A stretch of 64,000 nt of DNA from Sclerodactyla briareus (lineage: Eukaryota; Echinodermata; Holothuroidea; Dendrochirotida; Sclerodactylidae), in NCBI GenBank assembly GCA_026419785.1, contig JAODTK010001776.1:346114-410113 (forward strand), given 5' to 3'. A program made the position numbers and the translations under genes. Below are positions 36,000 through 46,552 of the stretch, one piece after another. The notes under the pieces are model-generated. The model was not told the origin of the DNA and searched no databases. It saw only the letters and a program-made list of their open reading frames with translations. Within the stretch, counting starts at the first letter, position 1; every line of letters starts with the position of its first letter.

Positions 36000-38900
36000 T
36001 ATTGAAATATACAGGAAGGCTGTTTTGAAACGTTGACAAATTATTCATAATTAAAACTCAGGCATTTTCAAGTGCATCAGGAAAAGGGCCATATAACAGG
36101 GCATAGGCGGAAAGGGTCGAAGTGCTAATGGTTTGTGAGGTATAACGTGACATTCCGATTTCGTAACGGAAGCACATAGTGCTGTGTTCAATTCAAACCG
36201 GACAAACGTTACCTAATTTCAATGCAGATGACAATGTAGTAGTTAATGAGTAGTAAAAAACGAACCACTCTATCCCCTTAGCCAAGGCTCCACAGATTCC
36301 CATATACACAGGCAGCAGGTCCCAAGTTTTGATGTAAACCAACCGGAACATAGATCTTCCTCTATCGGGAGCGCTGGACTCCTCAGGCAGAAAAGATATT
36401 TGAAGGTGCGTGAGGTAGCGTGGGCGGGCATGGGATGCTGCCCCATCCTCCCAACACCCACATGGCTTGGCCCTGTCTGGGCAACTACTGGTGCATCCCG
36501 TCACGTCATCTGGACAGTGAAGAGTACAAGGATTCTCACCTTATCTGTGTGCTTCAGTAAACAATATCTGATACATCCGCATATACCGTCCTCCTTCAAC
36601 CTGTATGTGACAGGGTCTCCTTGTATGGGGATAAGTTGAAACATAGTGAAAGGCAAGTGTTATATGCATGCAAGGTATAAAGGGAGACATGAGGACATAA
36701 CTTTACCCACGAGTGGTTGACAGATATCCCCCCCCCCCTATTCCTGGGGAACACCCCCCCCCTCCTGATACAAGACAACAGGTGGGCTCTGTCCAAGGGA
36801 AGAATAGAACCATCATCATCATCATCTCCATTTTACTCAGTTGTTCTCATCACGATGAGGTTAAACGGGTGATGTTCCCACCGACGGTAGGTGCCAATTC
36901 GCTGCGATGTGATTACCCTAGATCAATCATTGACACAATCCTGCCACATTTACCTGGGCCTGCAGGGTGGTCTGCGACCAGGAACCATGGCATTCACAGC
37001 GTTGTCAAGTGCACCATTCTCTCCTTTTTTTGACATGTCCAAACCAGTTAATCTCCGTATTTTCAACGTACAGTGCAGCTCTCGCAAACCACAGCTTCTG
37101 GCAACGTGGTACAACCCAAAACAGTGTTTATAAATTAACGTGTGAAACGTGTTTAAATACGAAGCTAAGTTTCAAATTCCTAGATGGGTTGTGTTCAACT
37201 GTTAGGCAATGTTAAATTGGTTTTCATTTCCTAACAACATTAAGAGTGCCTTCTCAGCTATTTTTGTATGAACTTCTTCCAAGATTTAAGTCAGTCTCCA
37301 AAGGAGATGCCTTGATTTGAGCTGCGTTGTCCTCTGGTAGCAACTGACAATGGCAATACGGTATATCGCAACAATGATATGTCAAAATAAAATTATTATC
37401 GATATACCGTACTTGAAGAATAAAATGATGAGCCTCTTCACAGTTACAGTTATTGAGATGATAATGCTATTGTGTCAAAGGTCAAAGGTTTCTGATCAAT
37501 ATGGGAGTCAACATACCTAACGAGTTCAAGAGGGATTCACTGACAGGATTCACAGTCTTAGAGTGACATCTCTGTGAGATGTAGTGAATATTATTTCACA
37601 TATAAATGAAATGATTTGGTCCAAGTATATCTATGATTCAGTATAAATACAAGGAAGGTTATATAATAATATAACAGCAGTACAGCAGGCACTTTAAGAC
37701 CAACACCAACTAAGGCAACAGGCCAGAGTTATATCAGGGATACCTGCCATGAACAACATTCATGAAATAAAAGGCTGAAGAGTCCGCTATCTCACTCTGC
37801 ATTGATTCCACAAAACAGGACGTTTGTGAATCTGTGAATACTTACCCTAATTTGCATCCCTGCACCACCCCCAATATCATGTCAAGACCTGGCATTTTAT
37901 TTTTACCACAGAGTCTGGTTGGACACCCCAGTCGTCCTTCTCATTTTGTCAGCCAAACTGTCTGATTTAGCCAAGACTATGTGCTTGAAGATTTTGTTGA
38001 TCTATAAGGCTTCACTTTCACTGAATTAACTCCACTTCCCACTTCCCACCCCAAGGAATGGAGTCACCCCACTTACATTTACACTAAAGTGGGATATGCA
38101 TATATAAGTGACAGTGTTGTAACAATTGCCACTTGAGACTTAGGGTTGAAAAGTACTTGGGTCACAACAAGAATTGAGTGACTGATTGAAATGACTTGAC
38201 TTTGCCCCATATTTTGGGTGAATATGACTTGACCTGACAAATTCTGTTGACTTGGTTTTATCTCTGATCTGGTGCAACTGCACCACAAAGTTAGTGGCAG
38301 GAGCAAGAAAGAGATACACCATCTCCCCATGCCATCTGGTGCTTGTGCACAAAATGCTAAAAAGGGCTGTGAAAAGGGAGCGGGGACTTCCTGCCATGAC
38401 CGAAAGTCAGAATAAGCTTTATTCAATGCCAAGTTACCAGACTAGAAAAATGTCTACTATTTCTGGTTCCTCTACTTCCTCTATTTGCTTTTTGAAGATG
38501 ACATTACTCGTATGTTAGCATTGTATGTTCCGATTACGCCCTGCTGCCCTGTTAACAAAGGCGGAGAGTAGAAAATGAACTTGAAACTTGAACTTGAACT
38601 TGAAACTAAAGTTGAAGCCAGTCATTGGCTTCAACCTCCCCCCCCCCCCCTCCCGAGATACATGTATCCAATGCAACACCAGAACTACCACGAGAGATGG
38701 GCTTCCCCTGGATATATAATAAGAAAATATCCAGTTGTCAGTGGCAGGTAAACCTCTGACGTTGTTCATCTCCACAATTGAGCTATGATGTCAATCTCAT
38801 TTGAATATCAAAAGGGTTGCCATGACTCTTGAGACCACATTCACCTGTTGAGAAATTACGAAAAACAGAGTACACAAGTTTGACCTCTGATGACTTCAAA

Positions 38901-39160
38901 ATGACCTCTGATTTTGTTTGGGCCGAATGCTGTCTACACTTGGCTCAAATTGAGGAAGTTCGAGAAAATCTTATAAAACATGCAAGTTGGACCCTAAAAA
39001 TTACCATTGCTTCTTGAAACTTTGAAGAAACCACAAAAAATTCCCAATAATGGTCCCACATGCAAGTGATAGCTGAGTGTCCCTTTGAATTTCATTCAGG
39101 CGAGACGAAAATGAGTGCATAATTGAAGAGTTTCCTTTTCAGGTCTGGTACCCTATTTTC
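36000..39160. other. DSCC1 intron; no exon placed
   Basis: The DSCC1 exon carrying the DKICR-like segment should lie between 36.0 and 41.7 kb, but I could not recognise it. The minus frame 36504-36193 ends at a donor-like GGTAACG, yet its residues do not fit. A second minus frame near 38420-38360 contains DFRSWQEVPAP, a weak echo only. C runs lie at 36728-36768 and 38638-38652, and a CAT microsatellite at 36813-36826. Confidence 0.4.
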
Positions 39161-39170
39161 AGAGTTCTCA

Positions 39171-39287
39171 GGAAAAATGTGACATCTCCACGTAATCAAA
39201 ACAAACATTTAGACAGCAATGTCGAGGACCTTGATTCAGGAGAGGACTTGGAAGGAAATGAAGGGAGGAGCCAGTCAAGAATGGGTA
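39171..39287 (+). other. Open block with splice-like borders (possible plus-strand exon)
   Basis: TTTTCAGAGTTCTCAG immediately precedes the block, and GGGTAAGTATG at 39286 is a near-ideal donor. The open frame between them encodes an acidic, serine-rich stretch (HLDSNVEDLDSGEDLEGNEG). No family is recognised. It lies on the strand opposite DSCC1, within its intron. It could be an exon of a nested gene or chance. Confidence 0.3.
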
Positions 39288-39799
39288 AGTATGAATTTGA
39301 GGATAATTCCCCTATTTTGAGGCATAGTGGGCCTCACATTGAGGCTAGGCCCCTCACTAATCTAAGCCTAACAGTACACACAATGTTGTCAATGTAATGA
39401 TGGTGGGCTCCAATTGGCACGTACAGAGGGCTAGTCCCCCTCATGTAGTGAATGGGAGACTCCACAATGGCTCAGTGGAAGACAGAGAAGATGATGCCTA
39501 ACATAACAACAGGCTGGTGGAGAATGTCACAATCATCGGGAAGTGCAAACGGGAATGTCCCAGCCACATGCCTGGGACTCATGCAAGCCAGGAGAGCAGA
39601 TGGACAGCACAGGGCACAGGATGAATACCAATGAATACCATCAAGAGGAAAACCTTTACCCGAGGTGCCATGATCACTCTCACAAACTAGATATCGCCCC
39701 GCCCCGCGTGTAAACCGCCAACGTGTATATCCCCACATTTGAGCAATCAGTGGGAGAGACAATGTCAATCTCATTTGATAACGCCCAAGATCATGATGG

Positions 39800-40140
39800 G
39801 TGGGGTTCGATGAGGCTGAAACGAAAGTTGGTCCCAAAATGATCGCCATGTTCCGAAAAGGCACAAATCAGTGATAAAAAAGTTTTGCCAAAAAATCCAA
39901 AATGGCCGCCGGGTGGAGTCCCATGGGGCAAAAACGAAAGTTTGTCCCAAAACGATCGCCATGTTCCGAAAAGGCACAAATCAGTGATAAAAATGGTTTT
40001 GCAAGAAAATCCAAAATGGCCGCCGGGTGGAGTCCCATGGGGCGAAAACGAAAGTTGATCTTAAAACGATCGTCTTGTTCCGAGACGCGCAGATCAGCGA
40101 TAAGAATGTTCCGTCAAAAATCGAAGATGGCTGCCCTCAT
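39800..40140 (+). repeat. Tandem array, ~118 bp unit, three copies
   Basis: AAAATGGCCGCCGGGTGGAG, then TCCCATGGGGC, AAACGAAAGTT, CGATCGCCATGTTCCGAAAA and GGCACAAATCAGTGAT repeat with starts near 39800, 39900 and 40015. Copies one and two are nearly identical and the third has diverged. Both-strand open frames here (for example minus 39977-39771) are repeat products. Confidence 0.9.
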
Positions 40141-40179
40141 GCTGGGAGGTGGCGACGCCCACTTTCGAACTCATGCGAG

Positions 40180-40260
40180 ATTTCTATTGGATAATGCGTT
40201 GGAGAGTTATCGCGTTCACATGAAAGTTTTCCGGCGGCGGCGCTGACGAAGACAAAACCA
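40180..40260 (+). repeat. GAGTTAT.GCG...CGGCGGCG repeat fragment
   Basis: TTGGAGAGTTATCGCGTTCA, AAAGTTTTCCGGCGGCGGCG and AACCATAATTTCCC match the 3' parts of the copies at 57200-57320, 61575-61700 and 62110-62180. It is a short piece of a dispersed family. Confidence 0.65.
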
Positions 40261-40524
40261 TAATTTCCCATGTGGGGATTAATAGTCAGATATACCATGA
40301 TCGATTTCTATCACTAGCATGAGACATACCTCCACTCTCATTCCTGTCACCGAAGCAGTCCATCACATGTTGTAATATGCACCTGGAATAAAAGATGAAA
40401 GTTTATGGCAATGTTTAGTTAATTTTATTCAATGATCAATGGGTATTTGGGAGGACTATTACTTGCCACTCAAACATTGGAAATGCACTCTGACTTGGCA
40501 TGTTTACAAGAATTTCCCAACTTT

Positions 40525-40745
40525 GCCCTCTGACCTGGAAAACAAAAAAAAACCCCAAGACAATGGGGCTCATGTACTCATCATGGGGAACACACATACC
40601 AAGTATGATCTTCATCAACCAGGTGGGGTTGAGTTATCATGTTTACATTACAAGCCATGCATCCCACACACACATACACCCACACTCATATACTGTACTG
40701 ACATGACTGCACAGATTCCTCTGATTTTTTCGAGGGATGAAGAAC
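40525..40745 (+). repeat. Copy of the CATGTACTCATCATGGG family
   Basis: CAATGGGGCTCATGTACTCA, CACATACCAAGTATGATC, GTGGGGTTGAGTTATCATGT, a CACACATACACC tail and CATGACTGCACAGATTCCTC follow the same order as the end of the element at 33945-35222. The final CGAGGGATGAA is a diverged form of GTCAAGGAATCA. Confidence 0.75.
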
Positions 40746-40749
40746 AGTT

Positions 40750-41710
40750 CCCTCTATTCAGTATATAGGTGGGAAGAAGGAGTAGAGAAAGTGCTTTGCC
40801 GATAGGCACCTAAAAAATTTGACAAAAATCTAGGCCTCTGCTGAAAGTGTCACTCAGATGTCAGCTCCAGAATGGAGAGCAAAATGAGATGGATTCAAGT
40901 GGCTGGTATGAGCACGCCCAGCCTAGTGACAGCTGTATCAGGAGGGCTAATGTGCAACTTGTCGGGCATGCACACTGGAGGGGGGGGGGAAGGCGAGGGG
41001 GCGAAAGGGACCTAGCCAAACACTCAAGTAACCTCTCAGTCGGGGAGGGTACATCTGTGGGAGATGCCATGAGCCGTTCATACCAATGGATGGTGGTGAT
41101 TACACTCTGGGGTATTACCCATGGTGTTCAGGTGCTGGTTCCCTCAACCCAACTGGCGATCCAGACAAACATGCCTGATTCACCAAGACCATTTGCATAC
41201 AGATCCTGAAGTCAGGCAGTCCTTTTAAATTTCCTTACACCTAGTGTTGATCGATTAACACAAAAAATTGTGCAACCAAAACCAAGTAGGCATATCCTGG
41301 AATGATACAGTGTCATTAGAGTGTTTTCAAAACCCCAAACAAAAAGTTTTACCCCGAGTCACATAATTTTTTTCATGTAAGCAGTTGGATGCAGAATTAG
41401 GGAGAAGCACAGGGCTGGAGCAGCCAGAATCCCCCATGAATATTAACAAATTGGTATGGAAATTCACAAGATGGAAACTTTAATACCCGTGTACCTCTAA
41501 TATCATATGTCTAAGCCAATTACTAACTCAACTCTGGTGTGTCAAAAAAGGCGCCGCAACCTTGAACTGGACACCCCACATGTTTACGATCGGCTATTAC
41601 ATTGTCAGGCAGAGTAACAGAAAATCATAAGTAATGACTACTGTAGTGGACTGTTTGAATGTTGCCTGAATTTTATTGCATTTTGGCACATTCTTGAACT
41701 TCTTGAAATT
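40750..41710. other. DSCC1 intron; no exon placed
   Basis: Contains a G run at 40980-40990 and frames of up to 120 codons with no recognised content. An AATAAA word on minus near 41681 follows the exon at 41.8 kb, but it cannot be the gene end because conserved exons lie further downstream. It could serve a short alternative transcript. Confidence 0.4.
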
Positions 41711-41714
41711 CTTT

Positions 41715-41883
41715 GAACACTTGCAAGCAGGACACACTCCATTACATTGGTTTGAGTTCTGCTAGGGTTGTCCAACGTCTCCTGACAGGTATCTATCCAT
41801 ATCCAGGAGTTCTCTTCCATTAGGGAGAGGATCTGAGAGAGGGACCTCAAACTCATAGTCAAAGTCCAGCAGCCTCCACATCC
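41715..41883 (-). CDS. DSCC1: DSCC1 exon (WRLLDFDYE segment)
   Basis: The acceptor CATCTTTTGTAG ends at 41884. The first frame gives MWRLLDFDYEFEV. A frame change then gives LSQILSLMEENSW, and further on the mixed frames QETLDN, LAELKP and NVMECVL. Vertebrate DSCC1 reads GYWRILEFDYEMKLLNH, then VTQLVDSESW, then LQELGPLEPEEMIEHCL in this place. The split Gly codon joins exactly to the exon at 42873-43097. The 3' border is uncertain; I chose the end of visible homology. If read without correction, the first frame meets a TAG at 41764-41762, which would truncate the protein. Confidence 0.78.
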
Positions 41884-42872
41884 CTACAAAAGATGGGAAC
41901 GACAGAGTGAGAGTGAAATTCAGAGAGCAAAAGCGATTGGATATTTGTATAACAGAAGTAGCAAGAGACGAGAAAACATCAGCATGCACTGCATGTGTTA
42001 CTCCGTCACATCCTTGTGATATGAGATGGCGGATACAATCGAGCATTAATTTTTACAAACTCTAAATCTGCCATGTGTTCAGGAATGTGAACCGTTCAAG
42101 CTGGATTCTGCTGTTAGAAAGGACTGTGGGGTGCCAATTGGGATAGAACAGAAATTACCAAATTCGAACCAATAGACCAGATGGAGTGGGGAGGGGGGGG
42201 GGGGGGGGGGGGAATTTATGAGAACGAGGTTGAGTAGCAAGCAAAATAGACAGGAAATTCTTCAGTTGGCTCCCATGGACATGGGGAGAGGGAACAGTGA
42301 GGGAATATAATAATGTTCATGCAGCTGTGTTACCCAGAAATTATCTAGCTGTATTGATGGAAAATAACATTCCCTAAAAATCAGGTGTCCCGCTCATGCG
42401 CGTCTGCGTGTCGAGACCCATTACATCCAATTCGGACACATGATGAAAAAATATGTATGGCATATCAAGTCCCAGGGTCTCCAAAATAATCAATTTTAAA
42501 AAATGTCTTCAAGTCAAACATTTTTAGAAGATAATTTAAGGAGCAAGGCAATTTTCACATTACAGAACTACCAAAATAACAAGATCATTATGCTTGAATA
42601 CAATACAATTACGAACGTAGCCCGCACGATGAAAAAACACAATACGCATTCATGTATGTAGCGCCGCAGTAGCGGGGCATACGGTCCGGACCAGGCGAAT
42701 CTCCCGTCGCCTGTGGCGCGAAGCTGGCCTCGCCGATTGTGCAATATCACAAAACCCGAATGCACCGATGTATCATTGGCATCAGCTTGATTTTGTCATG
42801 CAGCTCCTTCACTTTTCCCTCTGCAGAAGTAGATCAGGTAGGCCCATACCAAAACTAAAGGACTCCATTTAC

Positions 42873-43097
42873 CTTTTATAAAGCAGGCCTTAGTTTTATA
42901 AGTTCGCTTCAATTCCTTCCTGCTTGCTTGCACCATGTTCAGTAGGTCTGCATGGCCGTACTTCGGTTCCTGCGTGAGCGGGGCTGTCCTCGTACAGATT
43001 CCAGCGTAAGGAGTATTCTCAAGCAGCGTCTGCAGTTTTCGTAAGACCGTGGTCGCATTGGCCGGAGTTCGTAATACTCATAGGCAACCCCTTGAAC
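42873..43097 (-). CDS. DSCC1: DSCC1 exon (LLEN-PY-G and QAS segment)
   Basis: Acceptor TTATTCTTTCAG ends at 43098 and donor GTAAATGG starts at 42872. The opening frame gives VQGVAYEYYELR. After a frame change, LRKLQTLLENTPYAG, KYGHADLLNMVQASRKELKR and TKACFIK run to the donor. Vertebrate DSCC1 has NYWELRRRRPKLKKLKKLLM, ENPYEGPD, EDLLDQIQASEEEI and ACKIGG in the same order. This is the clearest piece of the gene. It covers the end of the N-terminal part that binds CTF18 and CTF8 and the start of the linker. The opening codon is in phase with the exon before it. Confidence 0.85.
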
Positions 43098-43099
43098 CT

Positions 43100-43985
43100 G
43101 AAAGAATAATAGTGCACATACATATGATATTTATACGTGGAAGCATGAGGTAATAAGGATATTAGGTCACTTCAATGTCGAAATGCGGGGGCGGGGGGGG
43201 GAAGGTGTTTTGATCAAATAAAATATTCTCGAACTCCACGCTCATCAGATATATGGAACAGCTCGAATTTTTTTTGGAGATGTTCGTACAAATCAACAAT
43301 GAGAGTTAGGCTGAATATATTTGATGTCCTCCTGATAATTACTGTACCCTCATACAAAATCCATTCTGGTTCGCGCTGAAGCTGCGTTTAATGACTAGTG
43401 AATGTGCGAAAGACAATCAGCGAAGCCCCAGACGAACTCCCGAATCTGCGAATCGCATATTGTAGGTATTTATTAGGCACACATCTGCAAAATAGCGGGG
43501 GGGGGGGGGGCAAACCAGATGATCGGTTATTAGGTATGTAAGGCATGCTGGGGGAGTAGATGGGGATAGCTGACTTTAGCACGTTCTCCAAAAACCCCAC
43601 ACCCAAATAGGATCCTACGTGGGTATAAACCTGTTTGACTGCGAGAAACAACCAGCACCATGCAGTTAAGAGATGATTGAAATTGAGAGCATGTGCCATT
43701 TGTAGCCTGTAGAAAACACCCTATTAGACACTCTACATAGGTCAATAACATTACAGTACACATGGAATGTGCATTCTACTTTATTAGCTGTATCCTTAAA
43801 TCATACCTCATGGGATATTAAATAGGATTGCTCAAGCCTAGGCATTTGCTTCGACCTTTAATTTACAACATACCGAGTTGATCACACCATATGAAACACT
43901 GCAGTTTGTAGAATCTACCCACTCAATATTTTTTTTCCACTGGCAGGGGGGGGGGGGGGCAATGGAATGTGAACTATGTTATCTC
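43100..43985. other. DSCC1 intron
   Basis: Between two consecutive DSCC1 exons. It holds three G runs (43187-43200, 43498-43510, 43947-43960). The minus frames at 43763-43388 are open but are not needed, since the flanking exons join directly in protein order. Confidence 0.6.
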
Positions 43986-43987
43986 AC

Positions 43988-44165
43988 CTCATAAATGATG
44001 CAGCCTTTCAGGTTTTGCATCTTTGTAATTCGTCGGCAACACAGAAACACTGCCGCTCCAGCAGGGAGCGGTTCGATGCGTCTCTGCCTCTTCAGGTCAA
44101 AGCGTATGTCATCAAGGAAGAGGACCCGAAAAGCGGCTGTCAGTTTTCTCCCCCTGATGACTAGG
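43988..44165 (-). CDS. DSCC1: DSCC1 exon (LVIRG segment)
   Basis: Acceptor ATCACACCCACAG ends at 44166 and donor GTGAGA starts at 43987. The opening LVIRGRKLTAAFR matches the vertebrate LVIRGDKDEQAV. FDLK then matches YDLK. A frame change gives DASNRSLL for DTSNMLLF, and a return to the first frame gives LKGCIIYE before the donor, for HCNIIHTE. The length is one base plus 59 codons, against 56 residues in the human protein. Nothing in the residues suggests a change of function. Confidence 0.8.
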
Positions 44166-44563
44166 CTGTGGGTGTGATCAAACAACTCGGAAATATGAAC
44201 AGTCTTCACTGCATAGTGGGTCTAAGCGGGGCAACTTGAAACCCCGCTGCAATCCGCCAATGTGGGCTGATGGTCCGGCACCATGGATTGTGCTCGGTAT
44301 AAAACAAATATCTGTTTCGTTGAGCCGCTATTCCACCTGGGACCCCCCCCCTATTCCAGCATTGCCAACATTCTTGACATCAAAATCCCCTATAGCTGCA
44401 TTTTTTCTTCAATTACCGAATTTGCTTCACTGAGAAACTTGAATTATTTTCTGCCCCCAACAAGCCAGAGCCAGAGTTTCATATTCCCATCATAAGCTAG
44501 ATTTTCTGCTCAAAGCCAACAGCTGATTAGCAAACTCCCCAAACCCTACGTAAGAAACACTCA

Positions 44564-44720
44564 CTCCTTCCCTCCTCAATATAACAGGACGGCACCATCG
44601 ACTTCGATGAGTTTCATGTTGGATGTGTTCAGGTCGCGGATAAGTAAGACACGGGTTGCCCCACAAGGTCCTCTGGGTCTTCACTTGGCCACAGTGGCAA
44701 TGTAATCACTGCTTCAGGTT
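44564..44720 (-). CDS. DSCC1: DSCC1 exon (N-terminal)
   Basis: The acceptor TTCTTCCCTTTGTAG ends at 44721. One frame gives VKTQRTLWGNPCLTYPRP, similar in spacing to the vertebrate segment ending AVHCLGFGPG. The next gives NMKLIEVDGAVLLY, for DFCLLELEPTLCQQL, and after another frame change EEGR before the border. The exon ends GGAAGGAG and is followed by TGAGTG, so the donor lacks its first G. One missing G in a G-rich run would restore GAG/GTGAGTG and give EEGRSLVIRG across the join, against EDGHSLVIRG. No start codon is inside, so an earlier exon is needed. Confidence 0.65.
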
Positions 44721-45094
44721 CTACAAAGGGAAGAAAATTCATATAAAAATACAAATGAGAAAGTGTTAAATGTTTTGGATCGGGAATGGAGAGGGGGGCA
44801 AAAGGAAAAATTTGAAGAAGAAACTAGGAAAAGGTGACCAGGCCAGTTAGATGCAGTTTGGATTCTTGCTTTGGCATGGTATGGCTAATGAAATGTTTAT
44901 GCTCCCAGTAACAAACAGTAGAACGAAAAGTAGGAAAACTTAGTCTTAGTGGAGTTGGAGAGGCATTTGAATGTGTTTCTATGAGAGTTCCCTGGAAGGT
45001 CACAACAGGGTTTGGGGATAACTAGCATTATCAGTTCCTAGGAAATTTACATCAACAACCCCGGTAGTCCTAATCGATTGTGGGCCGAGGGAAT

Positions 45095-45650
45095 TTTTAA
45101 TTTTTCTATTTTTTTTATTTTTATTTTTTTGGGGGGGGGATTGATTTGATTTGATTTGATTGCTAACGGGTTCAGGAAGCCAATTTTGGACTCATCGTGG
45201 AACCCGACCCGAATTTTTTTGATCGTGGATGAGCACCGGCGACAATCGCCTTCTCTTCTCGACTAGTGCTCAGAATATAATGAGCAGGCGTGACACCCAT
45301 CCCTGCTCCCGGACCCGCATTTTACGTCCCCATCCGACTGACGATCAGTGAACTCCAGGACCTGACCCCCTTCTCAGAACCTGGAGAGCGTAAGATTTCG
45401 ACGCGACTGTCTCACCGCCTACCGACTAGACTATTGCAAGTGGCCCCCGCAAAACCCCCCGAAATTACTAGATAATCCCACTGCTCAACAGCAGGACCAG
45501 AAACCTAAGACCACGAACACGCCAGTCGAACTTCAAATACAGCCACTTCTGGAAAAACGCCCGGTCTTTGCTGTAATTCGAACCCGGGACCGTTTCATGC
45601 AAAGCGACCCTGATACCGCTCTACTATTCTCCCGTTCTCAAAGAGAATAG
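45095..45650 (-). repeat. tRNA-Ala-derived SINE
   Basis: On minus the head has TAGTAGAGCGGTATCAGGG (A-box region), CGCTTTGCATG (an anticodon-loop region with TGC, as in tRNA-Ala) and GTCCCGGGTTCGAATTAC (B-box). A ~400 bp unrelated body follows. It ends in CAATCAAATCAAATCAAATC and a long A-rich tail (on plus, the ATTTTTATTTTTTT run at 45095-45132). Head, body and simple-repeat tail in this order define a SINE. It is promoted by its own RNA polymerase III boxes if active. I do not recognise the body. It lies just upstream of the most 5' DSCC1 exon found. Confidence 0.72.
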
Positions 45651-45909
45651 CCCCTTGTTTCAGGGCGCACTCCTGAAACTTCTATGGTGGTGCCATAGTC
45701 GCAGTAGCATACCTTCTTTTTTACACATTTACTTCTATTTTGAGTGGGTGGCCAGGAACCCTCCAAATTTCAACTCATAGCCCATGTTGGAACCTGAAGT
45801 GGAACTCATGGATTACAAGCGATGGAACTGTGCTACATAATCAATGTTACCCCATCACTAGACTACCCCAGTACCACCCTGATGGCCCTGGAAATCACTG
45901 TTTCATTGG

Positions 45910-45917
45910 ACTGTGGC
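45910..45917. repeat. Target-site duplication, left (ACTGTGGC)
   Basis: Eight bases directly before the CAGGGTTG end of the hAT-like element, identical to those directly after the other end at 48688-48695. Confidence 0.85.
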
Positions 45918-46552
45918 CAGGGTTGCAATTTTCTTTTTCTTTCTGGGAAAATATTTATATTTCCCGCCGGGCGGGAAATAGTGGTTAAATCCGATGATAA
46001 TGGGAATACCATGGCAAAATCGTGAGAAATTATTGGCCAGTCAAACGCTACTATCCATCTCAATAAATGGCTTTCAGGAATGGCTTACTCTGCAGAAAAC
46101 ATGTTGGATCAATGTACTTCAAATATTGGCCACAACAGCATGTGTAAAAGCAACCCGTAATTCAGTTTTTTCAAAATTTAATTTCAGACCAGAATCTAGA
46201 TTATATTGTTGTAGCTGACATCGCTCTGGTCCTCCACTAATCAGTAGGCCATTGGGGTTCACGAGAATGTCAAATGTGGTTCTGTGTGGTATGTGCCATC
46301 TTCTTTTGCACATGGATACTCTTTTAGGCCTTCCCCTTCCCTTTTGCATAGACCAACATTTTTTTAATGATTTTGTCATGCACTGAGCATAATAAGTCCG
46401 TCTGGCGGTTCATTTTGTCAGTCTCACTTTGTGACAGAACCCGGGTTCTACTGTATTAGTCATTGAAAACTAATTATTAGATCATTTCTAGATTACGATA
46501 TCATTTTCATCATGGTCATTCCCTGAGACTTGAACCAGCAATAGTTTATTCT

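Noticed and set aside
36193..36504. Minus frame with MFRLVYIKTWDLLPVYMG and a GGTAACG donor, considered as a small mitochondrial membrane protein or a DSCC1 exon
   Set aside because: Similarity to NDUFA4-type proteins is only a loose hydrophobic pattern, the expected NPEPW-like second part was not found, and the residues do not fit the missing DSCC1 segment.
41670..41764. TAG at 41764-41762 followed by AATAAA near 41681 taken as the end of DSCC1
   Set aside because: Homology continues in other frames past the TAG, and two further DSCC1 exons, including the conserved C-terminus, lie downstream.
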